Below, piece after piece: positions 27,450-36,417 of a DNA stretch of 64,000 bases. The stretch's first letter is position 1. Every line of letters starts with the position of its first letter. The stretch comes from Fredinandcohnia humi (GTDB taxonomy: Bacteria > Bacillota > Bacilli > Bacillales > Bacillaceae_L). A model generated the notes under the pieces. The model was given only the letters and a program-made list of their open reading frames with translations. It was not told where the DNA came from and made no database searches. The position numbers and the translations under genes are program-made. The stretch covers positions 454,933 to 518,932 of the forward strand of contig NZ_LMBW01000002.1 in the NCBI RefSeq assembly GCF_001439915.1. Direction: 5' to 3'.

Positions 27450-28184
27450 TTATAAACGATTATCCTTCGTGCTTGCTAAAGCCCTTAACTGTTTAACCTC
27501 ATGTGGAAGCAGTTCTCTGAATTCACCAGTATGTAATCCTTGAAGAGTTAAAAAGCCAAATCTTTCTCTTTTAAGCTTCAATACTTCATGTCCAATTGCC
27601 TCAAACATCCGTTTTACCTGGCGGTTTCTTCCTTCATGAATGCTAATCTCGATAATAGACGTTTGTTTTCGCTTGTCCATTGAAATAAGCTTCACTCTAG
27701 CAGGGGCAGTCTTTCCATCCTCCAGCTTAATGCCTCTTTCTAATTGACGCAGCTTTTCCTTAGGAGGAATTCCTTTTATTTTCGCCACATAAACCTTCTC
27801 AATCTCATACTTTGGATGCGTTAGAAGATTTGCAAACTCGCCATCATTCGTTAATAAAAGCAATCCTGTCGTATCATAGTCAAGTCTTCCAACAGGATAA
27901 ATACGTTCTTTAATTTCTGGAAAAAAGTCAGTTACCACCTTTCTCCCTTTATCATCATCCACACTTGAAATCACAGAACGTGGTTTATAAAATAAAAAAT
28001 AAACAGGCTCTTCCCTTTCCAGTGGAATACCGCTTACCTCAATTTTATCATTTGAGCCTACCTTAATTCCCAGCTCCTTCACAACTTTTCCATTTACCTT
28101 AACATGTCCGGCAACTATAAGCTCCTCGGCTTTTCTCCTTGAAGCTACACCTGCATGTGCAATTACTTTCTGTAGACGTTCCAT
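27450..28184 (-). CDS. rluB: 23S rRNA pseudouridine synthase RluB
   Basis: This 244-residue enzyme has an N-terminal S4 RNA-binding domain (MERLQKVIAHAGVASRRKAEELI) and the RsuA/RluB catalytic domain with the active aspartate in VGRLDYDTTGLLLLTNDG (near residue 102). It makes pseudouridine at 23S position 2605-type sites. It follows spmB as in B. subtilis and is complete. Confidence 0.94.
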   Translation of the reverse strand: MERLQKVIAHAGVASRRKAEELIVAGHVKVNGKVVKELGIKVGSNDKIEVSGIPLEREEPVYFLFYKPRSVISSVDDDKGRKVVTDFFPEIKERIYPVGRLDYDTTGLLLLTNDGEFANLLTHPKYEIEKVYVAKIKGIPPKEKLRQLERGIKLEDGKTAPARVKLISMDKRKQTSIIEISIHEGRNRQVKRMFEAIGHEVLKLKRERFGFLTLQGLHTGEFRELLPHEVKQLRALASTKDNRL

Positions 28185-28269
28185 CTATGCTCACCCCTTA
28201 AACATCTTACTTGTTTCTTAGTATTTGTACAAGATAAAAACATTCTTTAGTATGTCCATTCTAGTAATT

Positions 28270-28422
28270 TCCTATAAAGTGAAACTTCAATCAGTGGGGG
28301 CCTCATCCCCTACTGATTGTTAGTTGAACCAATCGGGCTTTTACGGGCAGTTACCCCCACCTAAACTTCTTCGTTTCACTAAAATTTTTAGGTGGGGGTC
28401 TTACTGCCCGTTAATGCGGGAA
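28270..28422. repeat. D-family palindromic repeat, copy D1 (uninterrupted form)
   Basis: Two hairpins in series: CAATCAGTGGGG/CCCCTACTGATTG (28288-28319) and GGGCAGTTACCCCCACCTAAA with its complement ending TACTGCCC (28344-28410). The sequence AGTGAAAC before the first hairpin can also pair with GTTTCACT in the second loop. Copy D2 at 32060 has the same frame but carries two inserted hairpin modules. Confidence 0.85.
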
Positions 28423-28436
28423 AAAAACCAAAAAAG

Positions 28437-28465
28437 AAAAACACGCTATCTATGCGTGTTTTTTC
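28437..28465 (-). terminator. Terminator of dacB-spmA-spmB
   Basis: AACACGC and GCGTGTT arms overlap the spmB stop region and are followed on the minus strand by TTTTTC. Confidence 0.82.
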
Positions 28466-28994
28466 AACCAAATATGAAGGTAACTACAATGATACTTACA
28501 ACGATCCCGAATAAATCAGCTAATAGACCAACCTTTAAGGCATCACCCATTTTTTTAATTCCGACTGCTCCGAAATAAACTGTTATTACATAAAGGGTAG
28601 TGTCAGTGCTTCCTTGCATGATTGAAGCAAGTCTGCCAATAAATGAATCAGGACCATATGTAGCAATTAGATCGGAAGTCATTCCCAAGGCCGCTGTACC
28701 GGACATCGTCCTTATTAAGGCTAATGGAACAATTTCCGCTGGGAATCCAACGAATTCCAATGCTGGGCGGATTAGATTGACGAAGAAATCCATTGCACCG
28801 GATGCCCTAAATATGGAAATCGCAACTAGCATTCCAATTAAAAAGGGCATGATTGAAAAGGCAATTTTAATTCCTTCCTTTCCACCTTCTACAAATGTTT
28901 CATATGTTGGAATTCGTTTTGCAGTTCCATATAACAGTACAAATCCAATGATTAATGGTATTAGCCAAAGTGAGAGAGTGCTAATGATGTTCAT
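28464..28994 (-). CDS. spmB: Spore maturation protein SpmB
   Basis: This 176-residue polytopic membrane protein belongs to the nucleoside-recognition (Gate) domain family, with FRASGAMDF and SGTAALGMTSD segments. SpmA and SpmB are needed for full dehydration of the spore core. The gene overlaps spmA by 4 bases. Order dacB-spmA-spmB is the B. subtilis one, so it shares the SigE promoter upstream of dacB. Confidence 0.94.
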   Translation of the reverse strand: MNIISTLSLWLIPLIIGFVLLYGTAKRIPTYETFVEGGKEGIKIAFSIMPFLIGMLVAISIFRASGAMDFFVNLIRPALEFVGFPAEIVPLALIRTMSGTAALGMTSDLIATYGPDSFIGRLASIMQGSTDTTLYVITVYFGAVGIKKMGDALKVGLLADLFGIVVSIIVVTFIFG

Positions 28995-29590
28995 TTTTCA
29001 ATGCCACCTCTTTTCACTCTTCGGTAATAAAAATACCTATCAATTAATACTGCACCAATTGCCGAAATAATGGTTACGATTAAGGTTGGCCCTACAATTT
29101 CAGTTGGATTTGTAGAATCATAGGTCATCCTGATTGCAATTACTGTAGTTGGTACAAGCGTCACACTTGCTGTATTAATTGCTAGAAAAGTAACCATTGA
29201 GCGGCTTGCAGACGTTTTCCCGCCATTTAGGACTCTTAGCTGCTCCATCGCTTTAATTCCCATTGGAGTCGCCGCATTACCAAGTCCAAACATATTAGCA
29301 ATCATGTTTGAAAGCATGTACCCCATTGCTGGATGGTCGACCGGTACTTCTGGAAATAGGCGGCTCACTAGAGGGCGAAATAATTTAGACAGTTTTTCTA
29401 ATAATCCAGCCTCTTGTGCAATTTTCATCAGTCCTAACCAGAAAACAAGCACACTAATTAGGCCGATACAAATGGTGACTGCTTCTGATGCCCCCTTAAA
29501 GATTGCTTCATTTACCTCACTTATCGTCCCATTTACGATTGCAAAGATAATTCCGATAATCGTCATCGCTACCCATATGATATTTACCAT
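28991..29590 (-). CDS. spmA: Spore maturation protein SpmA
   Basis: This 199-residue membrane protein has the same Gate-type domain, with GLGNAATPMGIKAM and FLAINTASVTLVPTT. It works with SpmB in spore core dehydration and heat resistance. It starts 2 bases after the dacB stop and overlaps spmB. It is complete. Confidence 0.94.
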   Translation of the reverse strand: MVNIIWVAMTIIGIIFAIVNGTISEVNEAIFKGASEAVTICIGLISVLVFWLGLMKIAQEAGLLEKLSKLFRPLVSRLFPEVPVDHPAMGYMLSNMIANMFGLGNAATPMGIKAMEQLRVLNGGKTSASRSMVTFLAINTASVTLVPTTVIAIRMTYDSTNPTEIVGPTLIVTIISAIGAVLIDRYFYYRRVKRGGIEK

Positions 29591-29592
29591 CG

Positions 29593-30738
29593 TTATCTAA
29601 CCCCTAAAATTACTAAAAAGATACTTTTCAGTGTATCCCAGAACGTTTCCTTTGGTCTTTTTACACGGCCATTATCAAAATAGATAGGCATTTCTTCAAT
29701 TGTCTCATCTCCGAGATTAACCGTAAGTGTACCTACAATATCAGGGACATTTTCTGGGTTCCGCCACTCTTTATTATCGTGTTCAAGCAAATCGACATCG
29801 AGTTTTATCGAGTTTTTCTCATCTGCTGTCAAGGGGTACCTAAAATCATGATCGACAAACACTTTACCTTTGTAAAAACTGCTGTCCGTTTGCAGATCAC
29901 CTTCTTCGACAACCTTCACTAAATCATACGTTTCAAAGGCTTGATTAAACATATTCATATGATCATTCCAGTCGTCAGAAGCATTAATCGTAACCGCGAT
30001 TAAATCAATTCCATCCTTTGATGCAGTTGAAACCAAGGTTCGTTTTGCCCGCTTTGTATATCCTGTTTTCCCACCGGTACTATATGGATATAGCTTCGTA
30101 AGTAGCTTATTTTTATTTCTCCAAACACGATCCCATTTTTCAGTAGGATTCGGAGCCCGGTGCACCTTAGTACCCGCAATTTCCCTATACTTTTCATTCA
30201 TCATTGCATATCGAGTTAAAATCGCCATGTCATAAGCAGAAGAAAAGTGGTTTTCATGATCATCCAATCCATGCGGATTTGCAAATTCAGTATTTTGCAT
30301 ACCAATTTCTGCGGCTTTTTGATTCATCAGAAAAGCAAAGCCCTCTACACTGCCGCCTACATGTTCGGCAATCGCAACTGCAGAATCATTACCTGAACGT
30401 AACATCAATCCATACACCAAATCCTCAAGCTTTATTTGCTCGTTCGGCTTTAGGTATAAGGATGACCCTTCAGCTCTTACGGCCTTATTACTTACCTTTA
30501 CCATTTCATTCAGTTTTCCTGATTCAATGGCAATTATGGCAGTCATGATTTTCGTAATACTAGCAATTCTCATTCGTTGATGGGCATTTTTTTCATACAA
30601 AATTCTGCCAGACTCTTGCTCTATTAAGATAGCACCTTTTGCACTAACAGAAAGTGCACTTGCTTTTTGAGGAAGGAAGCCCATGAGAACCATAACAATG
30701 ATGATCAGTGTAATAAATCTTCTGCGAAAAAATGTCAT
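29593..30738 (-). CDS. dacB: Sporulation D-Ala-D-Ala carboxypeptidase DacB (PBP5*)
   Basis: This 381-residue secreted enzyme has a signal peptide (about residues 1-28), the SxxK motif in IASITKIM (Ser near residue 60), SGN in LRSGNDSA and KTG in TGGKTGYT, then a C-terminal beta domain and a short amphipathic tail. DacB trims cortex peptide side chains in the mother cell and sets cortex cross-linking. A SigE promoter lies just upstream. It heads the dacB-spmA-spmB operon. Confidence 0.95.
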   Translation of the reverse strand: MTFFRRRFITLIIIVMVLMGFLPQKASALSVSAKGAILIEQESGRILYEKNAHQRMRIASITKIMTAIIAIESGKLNEMVKVSNKAVRAEGSSLYLKPNEQIKLEDLVYGLMLRSGNDSAVAIAEHVGGSVEGFAFLMNQKAAEIGMQNTEFANPHGLDDHENHFSSAYDMAILTRYAMMNEKYREIAGTKVHRAPNPTEKWDRVWRNKNKLLTKLYPYSTGGKTGYTKRAKRTLVSTASKDGIDLIAVTINASDDWNDHMNMFNQAFETYDLVKVVEEGDLQTDSSFYKGKVFVDHDFRYPLTADEKNSIKLDVDLLEHDNKEWRNPENVPDIVGTLTVNLGDETIEEMPIYFDNGRVKRPKETFWDTLKSIFLVILGVR

Positions 30739-30768
30739 TCGATCCCCGTCCCTTTTGCCGTTTGTAAA

Positions 30769-30798
30769 AGTGTATGCAAAACATGTCCAACTATATGA
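30769..30798 (-). promoter_or_regulatory. SigE-type promoter of dacB-spmAB
   Basis: On the minus strand TCATATA (30792-30798) and CATACACT (30769-30776) are 15 bases apart, matching the SigE consensus with one mismatch in the -35 box. It lies about 35 bases before the dacB start. Confidence 0.78.
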
Positions 30799-30809
30799 AT
30801 AAAAATTTA

Positions 30810-30983
30810 AAAAGCGAAAGCGCCTTGATCAGAAACGAGAAAACTGGCCGACTAAGATCGCAACGTCCTGTGGCAACGTCTGCACTAGCACTTCCGGTGC
30901 GTCGGAGACTCCGACTAAGAGGCGTTCTTTGCCTCTGCAGGAGGAGTTGAAGTTTCTCGAGTTTCTAGGCGCTGCAGCTAGAT
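30810..30983 (+). repeat. B-family palindromic repeat, copy B2, with nested module
   Basis: The element begins GCGAAAGCGCC and ends TAGGCGCTGCAGCTAGA. Its second stem is AGAAAC/GTTTCT, where B5 and B6 have AGCCCC/GGGGCT. Inside it lies a module (about 30850-30905) that matches, in the opposite direction, the one inserted in D2. The dacB-sodF gap otherwise holds only the dacB promoter and the sodF terminator. Confidence 0.87.
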
Positions 30984-31010
30984 TTCAAAAGACATGTGCA
31001 ATGACCACAA

Positions 31011-31036
31011 AAAAACTGACCAGCGTTTGGTCAGCA
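31011..31036 (-). terminator. Terminator of sodF
   Basis: CTGACCA and TGGTCAG arms follow the sodF stop and are followed on the minus strand by TTTTTTTG. Confidence 0.85.
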
Positions 31037-31051
31037 CAAAAGGGTATTTAT

Positions 31052-31930
31052 TTAATATTGTTTCCATTGCAGTTTTGATGCTTCATTAAATCGGTGTTCC
31101 ACTTCATTCCAATTAACGATATTCCACCAATTTTTCACATAGTCTGCACGAACATTTTTATATTGAAGATAATAAGCATGCTCCCACACATCGAGAACTA
31201 GTAAAGGGATTGTATCCCACTGTGTCATGAATTGATGTCGTTCCGCTTGCAGGATTTCCAAGTGACCCGCTCTCGGTGACCAAACTAAAATGGCCCAACC
31301 TACTCCTTCAACCTTATTTGCTGCTTCACTGAAATGTCTCTTAAAAACTTCAAAACTGCCAAAATCCCTATTAATCTGGCGCAGCAATTCACGGCCTGGC
31401 ATACCTCCACCCTTTGGCTTCATGACATTCCAGAATATTGTATGCAAGTAATGGCCAGAACCATTAAAAGCAGCTTCCCTTTCCCAATGCTTTATTAGGT
31501 CATAATCACCAGTATCGCGTGCTTTTTCCATCATTTTCTCCGCTTTGTTTAATCCGTCTACATAGCTCTTATGATGCTTGTCATGGTGGAGTATCATGAT
31601 TTCTTTGGATATATATGGCTCTAATGCATCATAGGCATACGGGAGAGGTGGCAATGTATGCTGTCCAATCCCCACTCTTCTTACCCCTACAAATACCTCA
31701 TTTTCCTCAGGTTGTTCAGCAAATCGCAATCCTGCATTATAGAGTTTCTCCACTTCCATCTGTATTTCAAGCAAACTCGTTGGTGTTAACATTTCTCCAA
31801 TCGTTTCCAGGAAATTTGAAAAATGAGATAGTTCCAATCGAAGGTCTTCATTCCGTTCATTTTCAAATTGATTTTTCATCTCAAGAAACCATTGTTTCAC
31901 GTCTTCCACATACTTTTCAGGGGCGTCCAT
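31052..31930 (-). CDS. sodF: Fe/Mn superoxide dismutase SodF with N-terminal extension
   Basis: The catalytic part (about residues 90-292) is an iron/manganese superoxide dismutase: ligands in MILHHDKHHKSYVDGLN, NGSGHYLHTIFW and DVWEHAYYLQY. An extra N-terminal helical region of about 85 residues is typical of Bacillus SodF (B. subtilis protein about 281 residues) and absent from SodA. The gene stands alone between ypuI's usual site and dacB, where B. subtilis has no sod gene. No signal peptide was seen. Confidence 0.92.
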   Translation of the reverse strand: MDAPEKYVEDVKQWFLEMKNQFENERNEDLRLELSHFSNFLETIGEMLTPTSLLEIQMEVEKLYNAGLRFAEQPEENEVFVGVRRVGIGQHTLPPLPYAYDALEPYISKEIMILHHDKHHKSYVDGLNKAEKMMEKARDTGDYDLIKHWEREAAFNGSGHYLHTIFWNVMKPKGGGMPGRELLRQINRDFGSFEVFKRHFSEAANKVEGVGWAILVWSPRAGHLEILQAERHQFMTQWDTIPLLVLDVWEHAYYLQYKNVRADYVKNWWNIVNWNEVEHRFNEASKLQWKQY

Positions 31931-32001
31931 CGTAATCCTCCCTTAAGGTTAATCGTCATTATCGTATGCGTTTTACCTATTTTCGTTACTCTCCCCCATA
32001 A

Positions 32002-32042
32002 AAGAAAACCCCAATTGCATATCAACTCTGCAATTGGGGTTC
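32002..32042 (-). terminator. Terminator downstream of the scpA-scpB transcript
   Basis: Perfect 13-bp arms (AACCCCAATTGCA, TGCAATTGGGGTT; 32007-32041) are followed on the minus strand by TTCTTTT. It lies beyond repeat D2 and likely ends the scpA-scpB-32278 transcript. Confidence 0.8.
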
Positions 32043-32059
32043 AATAAATATTATGTTTG

Positions 32060-32338
32060 TTCGATAAAGTGAAACTTCATTCAGTGGGGGTTTTTCGACG
32101 CACAGGAAGTGCTAGTGCAGACGTTGCGACAGGACGTCGCGTTCTTAGTCTGCTTCATCCCCCACTGAATGTTAGTTGAGGCCCACATGAAGTGGGTCAC
32201 AAAGACGTTGCCACAGAACGTGGCGTTATTAGTCTTTGTTCTTCTGTATCGGGCTTTTAGTGGCAGTTGATCCCCCATTACTTTTCTTGGTTTCCCTTGA
32301 AACCTTTAAATGGGGGTCTTACTGCCAGTGAATGTTGG
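32060..32338. repeat. D-family palindromic repeat, copy D2, with two nested modules
   Basis: The frame is that of D1, but two pieces are added. One of about 60 bases (about 32091-32152) sits in the loop of the first hairpin between CAGTGGGGG and ATCCCCCACTG. Another of about 67 bases (about 32179-32246) sits between TTAGTTGA and ATCGGGCTTTT. Both contain the AGGAC/AGAAC-loop hairpin seen in A2, A4 and A5. The right end overlaps the 3' end of the coding region at 32278. Confidence 0.87.
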
Positions 32339-32742
32339 ATAAATTCCAATGTTGATTTTACTTCATAGCTGTTTTTGTGATGGAGATGTGTAAGAATTTC
32401 TTTTAGTCGATCAAAATGAATCCCTTTAAAATGTTCTTCAAATTGTTTTTGCTCATTTAGGTATACACGTTTACGATGACGATAACTAGGATTCTTTAAC
32501 AAGCAAACAAGTGCTACAAGATCCTTGAAATACACCTCATTTGAATCAATTTTATAAACAGGATCTTCGCTAAAAGGAGTAAATGATGTAAATTGTTCAT
32601 CAAAATAACGCAAATAAAGTACGTGTAATGTCCTTTCCTCCCCATCCTCGACAAATGTTACCTCAGATTGGTTAAAAAAGTCCTCAAACGTATTTTTTAA
32701 CGTTTTTTCAAGTTCGAATCCACTACATTGTTTAATTAACAT
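32278..32742 (-). CDS. Unrecognised 154-residue protein downstream of scpB
   Basis: I do not recognise this protein. It is hydrophilic, with FEDFFNQSEVTF, YLRYFDEQF and LVCLLKNPSYRHRKRVYL segments and a helical C-terminal part; no membrane segment or signal is seen. The start is set at ATG 32742, which follows GGGGTGG at 4 bases; an ATG at 32772 has a poorer site. It follows scpB by about 75 bases, the slot of ypuI in B. subtilis, but I cannot confirm that family. The last 19-20 codons (from about 32337 to the stop) are read from repeat D2, so the native C terminus was replaced by repeat sequence. Confidence 0.6.
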   Translation of the reverse strand: MLIKQCSGFELEKTLKNTFEDFFNQSEVTFVEDGEERTLHVLYLRYFDEQFTSFTPFSEDPVYKIDSNEVYFKDLVALVCLLKNPSYRHRKRVYLNEQKQFEEHFKGIHFDRLKEILTHLHHKNSYEVKSTLEFIQHSLAVRPPFKGFKGNQEK

Positions 32743-32818
32743 TTTTCCACCCCACTCGCCATAATTTTCCATATAGATTTCATCTACATATTATCATAGA
32801 TAGCGTTTTTAAGGTGAA

Positions 32819-33409
32819 TTAATTTGAATCGCCTATCGTTTCTTGGAACCTCTCAAAAAAGAGGTCTGCTTCTTCCTGGATGTATTCCTCATCCACTTTT
32901 TCAGGAAGCGGAGGCAATTCCTTTAATGTCTTCAATCCAAAATACTCTAGAAACTCCTTTGTTGTACCATATAAAATGGCTCTTCCTGTACCATGGGCAC
33001 GTCCTACCTCTTTGATTAATGCTTTTGCCATCAAGGTATGAATCGGTCTTTCTGTTTTCACCCCACGAATTTCTTCGACTTCTGTTCGAGTAATCGGTTG
33101 ACGATAGGCAATAATTGCAAGAGTTTCTAAAGCCGCTTGAGATAATGAGGTTGAAGTTGGTGATTCCACTAGTTTTTTCAAATAACTAGCATGTTCTTTT
33201 TTTGTCGTTAATTGAAAGGTTCCAGCAACCTCAACGAGATTTATACCCCGTCCAGGTTGACTGTATTCATCCTTTAACTCACCTACGATGTCCAATAAAG
33301 TGCTCTCATTTATTTCTAACACCATTGCCATTTGTTTTAATGTCAAACCCTCGTCTCCGGCTGCAAAAAGCAATCCTTCAACAATGGCTTTCCAATCAAT
33401 TAATTTCAT
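32819..33409 (-). CDS. scpB: Segregation and condensation protein ScpB
   Basis: This 196-residue protein has two winged-helix domains, with the conserved [23 protein letters not shown]-type segment ([15 protein letters not shown], then VEEIRGV) around residues 85-115. ScpB dimers bind ScpA to complete the SMC condensin. It begins 2 bases after the scpA stop. Complete and syntenic. Confidence 0.96.
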   Translation of the reverse strand: MKLIDWKAIVEGLLFAAGDEGLTLKQMAMVLEINESTLLDIVGELKDEYSQPGRGINLVEVAGTFQLTTKKEHASYLKKLVESPTSTSLSQAALETLAIIAYRQPITRTEVEEIRGVKTERPIHTLMAKALIKEVGRAHGTGRAILYGTTKEFLEYFGLKTLKELPPLPEKVDEEYIQEEADLFFERFQETIGDSN

Positions 33410-33411
33410 AC

Positions 33412-34188
33412 CTAAAAATCCCTTTCCATACTCGATATATAAATTTCTGAAAAATTGTTCTGCTGTTCGATTAACACAGCATTTTTTTTCATTAATTCAA
33501 GAAGTGCAAGGAATGTGACAACAATATGGTTTTTATCATGGTATGGAAAAAGCTCTGTGAATTTCTTTTTTCCACGGTACCCCTTTAATTCATTTATAAT
33601 TTCTTCCATCCGTTTTTCGATGGGAATTTCTTGTCTCGTAATTTTCGTTGACAAAGGCTTTTGCAATTTTTTGCGACGCATTAGCTTCTGAAGTGCCCCA
33701 AGCATGTCATAGAGATTGACATCTAATGAATAATCGACGGCGACATCCTTAGCAAATTCGCTTAAATCACTGGGTGCCTTTGTAAACAATTGGGAACGTT
33801 CTTCTTCCAGAGCTTTTAAATCATCTGCGGCATTCTTATATTTACGATATTCAATTAGTCGATTCATCAAACCTTCACGCGGATCTTCTTCAAATTCAAA
33901 TTCAGAATCTTCGATACGTTCTTCTTGTTTTGGAAGCAACATTTTACTTTTAATTGCTAACAGCGTTGCCGCCATAACAAGGTATTCACTTGCAATATCT
34001 AATTGTAATACTTTCATTGCATGTATATACATTAAGTATTGTTCTGTAATTTCTGCAACTGGTATGTCGTAAATATCAATTTCCAATCGATTGATTAAAT
34101 GTAAAAGAAGGTCTAACGGACCTTCAAATGTGTCAATTTTTATGCTGTAATGTAAATCCACGATCATCTCACCATAAATACCCTTCAT
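33412..34188 (-). CDS. scpA: Segregation and condensation protein ScpA
   Basis: This 258-residue kleisin bridges SMC heads. The N-terminal SMC-neck-binding part has [20 protein letters not shown] split around residues 18-37, and the C-terminal winged helix contains [13 protein letters not shown]. The start is uncertain by a few codons: ATG 34188 is used, but ATG 34167 or GTG 34161 would agree better with orthologues beginning just before KIDTFEG. Repeat A4 lies upstream. Confidence 0.94.
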   Translation of the reverse strand: MKGIYGEMIVDLHYSIKIDTFEGPLDLLLHLINRLEIDIYDIPVAEITEQYLMYIHAMKVLQLDIASEYLVMAATLLAIKSKMLLPKQEERIEDSEFEFEEDPREGLMNRLIEYRKYKNAADDLKALEEERSQLFTKAPSDLSEFAKDVAVDYSLDVNLYDMLGALQKLMRRKKLQKPLSTKITRQEIPIEKRMEEIINELKGYRGKKKFTELFPYHDKNHIVVTFLALLELMKKNAVLIEQQNNFSEIYISSMERDF

Positions 34189-34217
34189 GACAGTTTCATA
34201 TTCTTCTATTTTAACAC

Positions 34218-34421
34218 AATCAAATACGCCTTTGCGTATTTGCGCCCAATTTTTTTAGGCCCACACGATGTGGGTCACAAAGACGTTGCCACAGGACGTG
34301 GCGCTCTTAGGTTTTGATCCCCTAAGGCTCGAAAAGTTTCCATTAAAAAATCGTGGCATCCGCCGGAGGCATTAACTTTAATCAGCAGAAGTTGAAGACT
34401 TCTGCTGATTAAAGTTAATGG
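34218..34421. repeat. A-family palindromic repeat, copy A4, with nested module
   Basis: The copy starts with CAAATACGCC/TGCGTATTTG, includes the extra hairpin module (about 34257-34326), the TGGCATCCGCCGGAGG core, and ends in a perfect palindrome with 22-bp arms (34371-34392 and 34398-34419). It lies between the divergent scpA and the YjcZ-type gene. Confidence 0.88.
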
Positions 34422-34517
34422 GTTTAGAACATAATGACTATTCAATCCACAACTGGAATTTAGATATTGTCCCAATTATTTTTTTGAAAAATTAATGTTG
34501 GATATGGACATACGCCC

Positions 34518-34546
34518 ACACAAGAATTGGCTAAAGTCATACTATA
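34518..34546 (+). promoter_or_regulatory. SigK-type promoter of the YjcZ-like gene
   Basis: ACAC (34518-34521) and CATACTATA (34538-34546) are 16 bases apart, matching the late mother-cell SigK consensus AC-N16/17-CATANNNTA. It lies 36 bases before the start codon. Confidence 0.7.
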
Positions 34547-34581
34547 GCTGTGTAACCAAGAAATTTAAGGAGGTATTTTAA

Positions 34582-34671
34582 ATGAGTGGCGGATATGGAT
34601 TTGGAGGCGGATTTGCCTTAATCGTAGTATTGTTTATTCTTTTAATTATCGTAGGTGCTGCGTGGTTTTAA
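34582..34671 (+). CDS. YjcZ-family small sporulation membrane protein
   Basis: This 29-residue peptide begins MSGGYGFGGGFALIVVLFI, with a Gly/Tyr-rich head and a single hydrophobic helix ending AAWF. It fits the YjcZ family of tiny sporulation-linked peptides. AAGGAGG lies 7 bases before the ATG. A SigK-type promoter upstream and a strong terminator downstream make it a complete monocistronic unit. Function is unknown. Confidence 0.88.
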   Translation: MSGGYGFGGGFALIVVLFILLIIVGAAWF

Positions 34672-34688
34672 TTAAAAACTAAAAATGA

Positions 34689-34727
34689 CGATAAAGTGTT
34701 CGGCATTTTGCTGAACACTTTATTTTT
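34689..34727 (+). terminator. Terminator of the YjcZ-like gene
   Basis: AAAGTGTTCGGC and GCTGAACACTTT form a near-perfect stem followed by ATTTTTT. Confidence 0.9.
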
Positions 34728-34794
34728 TCAATGTGATGGGTACAGTTAATATGTTAAACTACACATACATAGTGTTTAAAGGAAGTGATCCCAC

Positions 34795-35325
34795 TTGTAC
34801 CCACAAGCATTTATTGACTATTTAATTCATTTTCACTGTGATCGCGATTATTTTGAATGTCATGAAATTTTGGAAGATCATTGGAAAGAAGATCCTGTTC
34901 CTGAAAGAAAGCCATATTGGGTGGGTTTAATTCAAATTGCTGTATCACTTTATCACTTCCGCCGCGGAAACATAGCAGGTGCACACAAAATGATGAAAAG
35001 TGCACTAAAGATTTGTAAAGATCATAAATCCGAATTAGCACAGTTAGGCTTTCAGGTTGACGAACTGATTGAACTGCTACAAAATAAGGGTAATGATATT
35101 GAAAATGGCACACCCTATAAAAGTATAAATTTACCATTATCGGATAAAAATCTGCTTGCGACTTGTATTTCACAGGCTACTACAATCGGGAAGTCATGGG
35201 GAGAGGCAAGCGACCTATCCAATAAGGAATTAATTCACAAGCATACATTACGCGACAGAGGCGAGACAATTGCTGAACGGCAAAAACAATTCCTGTTGAA
35301 ACAGAACAGGCGAAGCAAGAAATGA
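34795..35325 (+). CDS. ypuF: DUF309 protein YpuF
   Basis: This 176-residue protein has the DUF309 core: YFECHEILEDHWKE near residues 18-31, GLIQIAVSLYHFRRGN near 42-57 and a helical tail. It starts with TTG, preceded by GGAAGTG. The family function is unknown; conserved His and Glu suggest a metal or ligand site. In B. subtilis it is next to scpA and the rib operon, as here. Confidence 0.88.
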   Translation: MYPQAFIDYLIHFHCDRDYFECHEILEDHWKEDPVPERKPYWVGLIQIAVSLYHFRRGNIAGAHKMMKSALKICKDHKSELAQLGFQVDELIELLQNKGNDIENGTPYKSINLPLSDKNLLATCISQATTIGKSWGEASDLSNKELIHKHTLRDRGETIAERQKQFLLKQNRRSKK

Positions 35326-35724
<399 letters not shown>

Positions 35725-35892
35725 TCATTATCGAAAAACTTTCCAAATAGTATAACCATTACTACCTTTGGACTACCTTCATATATTTATTAAGAGTACC
35801 ATTAACCAAGAAATTTTTCCATAGTCTTTTGGGAGCACCCTTAAATTTAAATTATATCCAAAACTTACTATATCTATACAAACTCTAATGAA

Positions 35893-36360
35893 TTATTCAA
35901 AAGAACGTGATAGGTTCGCCATTTCAATTGCAGATACAGCAGAATCCCATCCCTTATTTCCTGCTTTTGTTCCCGCTCTTTCGATTGCTTGTTCAATTGT
36001 ATCAGTTGTTAAAACACCAAACATAACAGGTTTTCCAGTAGCTAATGAGGTTGCAGCCAATCCTTTCGCTACCTCGTTACAAACAAAATCATAGTGGGAA
36101 GTTGAGCCTCTAATGACAGTACCTAACGCAATAACAGCGTCATATTTACTTGATTCAGCCATTTTTTTAGCAATTAAAGGGATTTCAAATGCCCCGGGAA
36201 CCCAAGCAATTTCAACATCCTCGTCTGCAGTTCCATGTCTCTTAAGTGCATCTAGTGCGCCGCTTAATAACTTTGCTGTTATAAAGTCATTAAAACGTGC
36301 AACAACAATCCCTACTCTTAACCCTGTGCCAACTAAATGTCCTTCATAAATTTTATTCAT
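35893..36360 (-). CDS. ribH: 6,7-dimethyl-8-ribityllumazine synthase RibH
   Basis: This 155-residue enzyme condenses 5-amino-6-ribitylaminouracil with dihydroxybutanone phosphate. Typical motifs are [37 protein letters not shown] and [20 protein letters not shown] in separate stretches. It forms icosahedral capsids around riboflavin synthase in Bacillus. A GGAGG site precedes the ATG. Confidence 0.96.
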   Translation of the reverse strand: MNKIYEGHLVGTGLRVGIVVARFNDFITAKLLSGALDALKRHGTADEDVEIAWVPGAFEIPLIAKKMAESSKYDAVIALGTVIRGSTSHYDFVCNEVAKGLAATSLATGKPVMFGVLTTDTIEQAIERAGTKAGNKGWDSAVSAIEMANLSRSFE

Positions 36361-36417
36361 TATGAACCTCCTGTGTTATCAGTTATTTGTTCTATTTTTT
36401 TATAAATGTTTCATTGC

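Noticed and set aside
28324-28578. 84-codon frame on the plus strand
   Set aside because: It runs across repeat D1 and antisense to spmB, with no ribosome site.
32081-32278. 65-codon frame on the minus strand
   Set aside because: It lies wholly within repeat D2 and is a by-product of its hairpins.
32278-32742. Assignment to YpuI (DUF3907) from its position after scpB
   Set aside because: I could not match the sequence to the features I recall for that family, so position alone was not enough.
34275-34475. 66-codon frame on the minus strand
   Set aside because: It lies within repeat A4; no ribosome site or conservation.
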